From contig JAUZOD010000013.1 in assembly GCA_030706635.1 (NCBI GenBank), positions 1-64,000 on the forward strand: a stretch of DNA of 64,000 bases, read 5' to 3'. Shown in pieces: positions 60,993 through 64,000 of this stretch; within the stretch, counting starts at the first letter, position 1, and each line of letters opens with the position of its first letter. Below the pieces are notes generated by a model. That model did not search any database. It was given only the letters and a program-made list of their open reading frames with translations, and was not told the origin of the DNA. The translations under genes and the position numbers were made by a program. Source of the DNA: Bacteroidota bacterium. GTDB lineage: Bacteria > Bacteroidota > Bacteroidia > Chitinophagales > Chitinophagaceae.

Positions 60993-62119
60993 TCCATGCG
61001 GGGCTTCTTCCATAATAATGAAGGTGCAAAAATGAGATAATATCCGATCATCCAGATATCCAGTAACCACCAGAAAGGAAAAAGATCGGCTTCGTTCAGT
61101 TTTTTCATGACCCTGAAATAAATAAATCCCTGCAGTAAAAAACGCAATCCAAAAACAGCCAGGGTCCAGGTCCAGTGAAAATAGATCAGGCTGATGATGA
61201 ACGCCGGATAGAATAAAAACTGGCTTACCGAATATAAGCCGAGCAGCCATTGTTGTTTCGGCCGGTAAAATTTTCCGGTGCTATGATGACGGTTTTTCTG
61301 CCGGACCCATTCGCGAAATGTTTTTTTGGGTTCCGATAACGTAAAAGATTCCGGATCGATCACGATCTGTGTATTGGCTCCATGGGCAACCTGGTTGATG
61401 AACAGGTCATCATCGCCACCAGGTAAATGATTTACAGAGGAAAATCCCTTATTCTTAAAAAACAAATCCTTTTTATAGGATAAATTTCTTCCTACGCCCA
61501 TATAGGGCCGACCTGCCAGGGCATAGGAGAAATATTGGAGGGCCGTATGAAAGGTTTCAAAGCGGATCAGTTTATTAAGCACACCCGGCTGCTTCCGGTA
61601 TGGACTGTATCCCAGCACCACCTGTATCCCTTCATCATAACCATCCTGCATTCTTTCTATCCAGCATTCGCTTGCCGGAACACAATCGGTATCCGTAAGC
61701 AAAACCACCTCATGTTTAGCCTCTTTGATGCCTATGCTGAGCGGGTATTTTTTCCCCGGAATTCCTTTGGCTTCATATTCCAGATTCACGATATGTAATC
61801 CTTTATACGTCTTCTTGAATTCTTCCAGCAGGTAGCGGGTATCATCCTGACTGTTGTGGTTGACTACAATCACTTCGTAGGTGCTGGGATAAGTCTGCAC
61901 CAGAGATCCGGGAAGATTGGCAGCCAGATTGGGCGCTTCATCCCGGGCGCAGATGATTACACTTACGGGATGTTGCTGGGATTTTTCTTTCACCGGTTTG
62001 CGGAAGAAAGCCAGTCTTTGAAAAAACCACGTGTAGTAGAAAACCTGGATACCCGTGATCAGACAAAAAATCGTAAACCAAATCTCACTCCAGGATAAAT
62101 AGGACGGCAGTTTATACAT
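60983..62119 (-). CDS. membrane glycosyltransferase family 2
   Basis: A 378-residue inverting glycosyltransferase with an N-terminal membrane helix (about 10-30) and C-terminal helices (about 285-365). The GT-A domain has HPVSVIICARDEAPNLA, the DxD-type LLTDTDCVPASE, the acceptor region GGDDDLFINQVA and a QxxRW-like RQKNRHHSTGKF. This is the pattern of processive or polyprenyl-linked transferases on the cytoplasmic face of the membrane. Product unknown; no polysaccharide cluster surrounds it. Its end overlaps rsmG by ten bases, so the two are probably cotranscribed. Confidence 0.9.
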   Translation of the reverse strand: MYKLPSYLSWSEIWFTIFCLITGIQVFYYTWFFQRLAFFRKPVKEKSQQHPVSVIICARDEAPNLAANLPGSLVQTYPSTYEVIVVNHNSQDDTRYLLEEFKKTYKGLHIVNLEYEAKGIPGKKYPLSIGIKEAKHEVVLLTDTDCVPASECWIERMQDGYDEGIQVVLGYSPYRKQPGVLNKLIRFETFHTALQYFSYALAGRPYMGVGRNLSYKKDLFFKNKGFSSVNHLPGGDDDLFINQVAHGANTQIVIDPESFTLSEPKKTFREWVRQKNRHHSTGKFYRPKQQWLLGLYSVSQFLFYPAFIISLIYFHWTWTLAVFGLRFLLQGFIYFRVMKKLNEADLFPFWWLLDIWMIGYYLIFAPSLLWKKPRMEWR

Positions 62120-62183
62120 TCAATGCTACAGTTAGTTAGGGACGGTAAATTTACGTAATAATACGGTTTCCCGGGATCAATTC

Positions 62184-62269
62184 GCTGACGGTTGACAGTT
62201 GACGGTTGACCGATGTCAGCCACGAATGTGCATGTGAAGGCCTTCAACCGTCAACTGTCAACCGCCAAC
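62184..62269. repeat. intergenic inverted repeat G (7-mer type), divergent gap
   Basis: Left arm 62184-62213 (GCTGACG GTTGACA GTTGACG GTTGACC GA) and right arm 62240-62269 (minus strand GTTGGCG GTTGACA GTTGACG GTTGAAG) enclose a 26-base loop. It lies between the divergent glycosyltransferase and tgt start codons, 65 and 22 bases away. The loop carries CGAATGTGCATGTGA, related to the loop of repeat E. Confidence 0.85.
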
Positions 62270-62290
62270 CCTAACTTGCAGGTTTATCTC

Positions 62291-63430
62291 ATGCCGCATC
62301 TATCCTTTAATCTCATTGCCACTGATCCTTCTTCCAAAGCCCGCGCCGGTCTTATACAAACTGATCATGGGGATATTCCAACACCCATTTTCATGCCTGT
62401 CGGTACAGCGGGTAGCGTAAAAGCAGTCACTGCCGGCCAGCTGGAACAGGAAGTGAAGGCCCGGGTCATCCTGGGCAATACCTATCATCTTTATTTGCGG
62501 CCGGGTACCGGGGTGCTGGAAAATGCCGGCGGAATTCATCGTTTTATAAACTGGAGCAGACCTGTGCTCACCGACAGCGGCGGATACCAGGTTTTTTCTC
62601 TCGCCGGGACCCGGAAGATCACGGAAGAAGGTGTTGTGTTCAAATCTCATATTGACGGATCCGCTCATTTGTTCACGCCGGAAAAAGTAATGGATATTCA
62701 ACGCAGCATAGGCGGCGATATCATCATGGCTTTTGATGAATGCCCGGCTTTCGGAGCAGGGTATGAATATGCCAGGTCCTCCATGGATCTTACACACCGC
62801 TGGCTGGACAGATGTCTGGCGCGGTTCGCCGGTACGCCGGACAAATACGGATATGCTCAAAATCTTTTTCCGATCGTGCAGGGTGGGGTCTTTGAGGACC
62901 TGCGCCGGGAATCCTGCGAATTTATTTCTTCCCGGAATGCATTGGGAAATGCCATCGGCGGATTAAGTGTAGGTGAGCCGGATGAGCAATTATATGAAAT
63001 GACAGCTCTTTGCTGCGAACATCTGCCCCCGGAAAAGCCCCGCTATCTGATGGGTGTCGGCACGCCATGGAATCTATTGGAATGCATCGCCCTGGGTGTT
63101 GACATGTTTGATTGCGTGATGCCTACGCGAAACGGAAGGAATGGTATGCTTTTCACCTCGAAGGGGGTGATTAATATTGATAATAAAAAATGGGAAAATG
63201 ACTTTTCGCCGATTGACGACGGCATTGATTGCACTTTAAGCAACCAATATAGTAAAGCGTATCTCCGGCACCTTATCAAAAGCAAAGAACTTACGGCTTT
63301 AACTATCGCCAGCGTGCATAATCTTTCGTTCTATCTGCATCTGGTAAAGGAGTGCCGTGAACATATCCTGCAGGGAGATTTTGCCAGTTGGAAAAATCAG
63401 CAGGTGGAATTACTTAAACAAAGGCTGTGA
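62291..63430 (+). CDS. tgt: tRNA-guanine transglycosylase
   Basis: Queuosine-pathway enzyme (379 residues) that swaps guanine 34 for preQ1 in tRNAs with GUN anticodons. The segments TDHGDIPTPIFMPVGTAGSVKA, the catalytic aspartate in LTDSGGYQVFSLAGT, GGDIIMAFDECPAFG, GGLSVGEP, YLMGVG and DMFDCVMPTRNGRNG with the zinc-binding C-terminus are all present. ATG 62291 (MPHLSFN) is used; the 26 codons upstream lie within inverted repeat G. The stop (63428-63430) is right at repeat H. Confidence 0.97.
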   Translation: MPHLSFNLIATDPSSKARAGLIQTDHGDIPTPIFMPVGTAGSVKAVTAGQLEQEVKARVILGNTYHLYLRPGTGVLENAGGIHRFINWSRPVLTDSGGYQVFSLAGTRKITEEGVVFKSHIDGSAHLFTPEKVMDIQRSIGGDIIMAFDECPAFGAGYEYARSSMDLTHRWLDRCLARFAGTPDKYGYAQNLFPIVQGGVFEDLRRESCEFISSRNALGNAIGGLSVGEPDEQLYEMTALCCEHLPPEKPRYLMGVGTPWNLLECIALGVDMFDCVMPTRNGRNGMLFTSKGVINIDNKKWENDFSPIDDGIDCTLSNQYSKAYLRHLIKSKELTALTIASVHNLSFYLHLVKECREHILQGDFASWKNQQVELLKQRL

Positions 63431-63431
63431 G

Positions 63432-63485
63432 AAGTTGACGGAACTCAATTGCGGATTCGCACACAAGGGCCGTCAACCGTCAACC
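63432..63485. repeat. intergenic inverted repeat H (7-mer type), short arm
   Basis: Left arm 63432-63441 (AAGTTGACGG) and right arm 63470-63485 (minus strand GGTTGACG GTTGACGG) enclose a 28-base loop with GGATTCGCAC. The pairing is only eight or nine bases, the weakest in the set. It lies between convergent tgt and the M1 peptidase gene, one base from each stop. Confidence 0.65.
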
Positions 63486-63486
63486 A

Positions 63487-64000
63487 TTATCTAGACGTCC
63501 AAACATTATTGCTCTCATTATTATCCGGCAGGACTTTATCCGGATCAATGGTCACCGTTTCAATTTTGCGGGTTGAAGGATAGAAAAATTTCCAGACCGG
63601 TCCGTGCATCCACACTTCCACAGGCAACTTTACACGCCCTGTTTTTCCCCCGGTCTCTTTTACCTCCACCGTTACGGGCATCGGAAGTTGCTCCCGGTTT
63701 TCAATGGTAATGATGGCACCGTTGGCTGGACTGGATTCGGGATAATCCACATCCATGACCGCCTGATCTATTCTCCAGTTGTTGAGAAACCATCCGCGCC
63801 AGAACCAATCCAGGGTTTCCCCGCTGTAATTTTCGATCGCATGAAAGAAATCCCACGGCGTTGGATGCTTATATGCCCAGCTGCTGATATAATAGCGAAA
63901 GGCATTATCGAATTTTTCTTCCCCTAAAATTTGTTCCCGTAATAATTCCAGCCCCATGGCCGGTTTGTCGTACGCATTCGCGGCCAGATAGCGGGGATTG
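63487..64000 (-). CDS. M1-family metallopeptidase, C-terminal fragment
   Basis: The gene runs off the right edge; the last 170 codons are visible. The text matches the C-terminal part of Bacteroidota M1 peptidases: KPAMGLELLREQILGEEKFDNAFR, PTPWDFFHAIENYSGETLDWFW, then a beta domain with LPMPVTVEVKETGG. The zinc site lies beyond the window. It is distinct from the complete M1 gene at 57.6 kb. The TAA stop is one base from repeat H. Confidence 0.9.
   Translation of the reverse strand, partial: NPRYLAANAYDKPAMGLELLREQILGEEKFDNAFRYYISSWAYKHPTPWDFFHAIENYSGETLDWFWRGWFLNNWRIDQAVMDVDYPESSPANGAIITIENREQLPMPVTVEVKETGGKTGRVKLPVEVWMHGPVWKFFYPSTRKIETVTIDPDKVLPDNNESNNVWTSR

Noticed and set aside
4310-63485. 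inverted repeats as a CRISPR array
   Set aside because: The units are 7-8 bases, inverted, without unique spacers of constant length, and scattered across 60 kb; no cas gene is present.
1-64000. tRNA or rRNA genes
   Set aside because: I looked for T-arm-like GTTCRANNC with acceptor pairing and for conserved rRNA segments and found none outside coding sequence.

Overview
The window comes from the chromosome of a Bacteroidota bacterium, most likely in or near the Chitinophagaceae. The clues are the LpxC-FabZ fusion, a malic enzyme with a phosphotransacetylase tail, the PduO-type cobalamin adenosyltransferase, bacterial alpha-2-macroglobulins, a probable type IX secretion (Por) C-terminal domain, and several TAnnTTTG -7 promoter elements typical of this phylum. 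It is mainly housekeeping DNA. I see no prophage, insertion sequence, CRISPR array, rRNA or tRNA gene.

Layout. 1-6.2 kb: end of a short-chain dehydrogenase, an OmpR-type regulator, the lipid A genes lpxC-fabZ and lpxA with an ABC ATPase, then alanine dehydrogenase and tsaE. 6.2-13 kb: a copper-type P-ATPase, a RecQ helicase and a lone MacB-type permease. 13.2-16 kb: a methionine operon (cystathionine gamma-synthase family enzyme, then homoserine dehydrogenase) behind a SAM-I riboswitch with its own promoter and terminator. 16.1-26.9 kb: uvrA, two exported proteins, an ElaA-type acetyltransferase, an exported FAD oxidoreductase, rarA, a membrane-anchored trypsin-like protease and a GH20-type glycosidase. 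27.1-34.3 kb: a compact seven-gene block (deoC, SPOR protein, M20 amidohydrolase, maeB, mlaE, mlaF, sucD) closed by a terminator. 34.3-41.9 kb: a small Arg/His-rich exported protein, a 2026-residue alpha-2-macroglobulin and a FAD oxidoreductase. 41.9-47 kb: a decayed ORF6N gene, mtfA, aspS and the wreck of a second alpha-2-macroglobulin. 46.9-64 kb: fabI, a DUF2795 protein, two LolD/MacB-type ATPases, cobalamin adenosyltransferase, gatC, trpS, a deoxynucleoside kinase, pckA, an Xaa-Pro aminopeptidase, pssA, purS, rsmI, two M1 peptidases, a NarL-type regulator, rsmG, a glycosyltransferase and tgt.

The structure least explained by genes is a set of about ten intergenic inverted repeats. Their arms are built from imperfect tandem 7-mers (NNTGACN type) or 8-mers (NNNATKTG type) around short loops. 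They lie in convergent, divergent and co-directional gaps. Many arms touch or overlap the stop or start codons of the neighbouring genes, and in six cases the repeat itself carries the TGA stop. Because 7 and 8 are not multiples of 3, most arms put stop codons in all three frames for a ribosome entering from either side. One member also carries a REP-like palindrome and supplies near-identical leaders to two divergent genes. These elements are the best candidate here for something undescribed.
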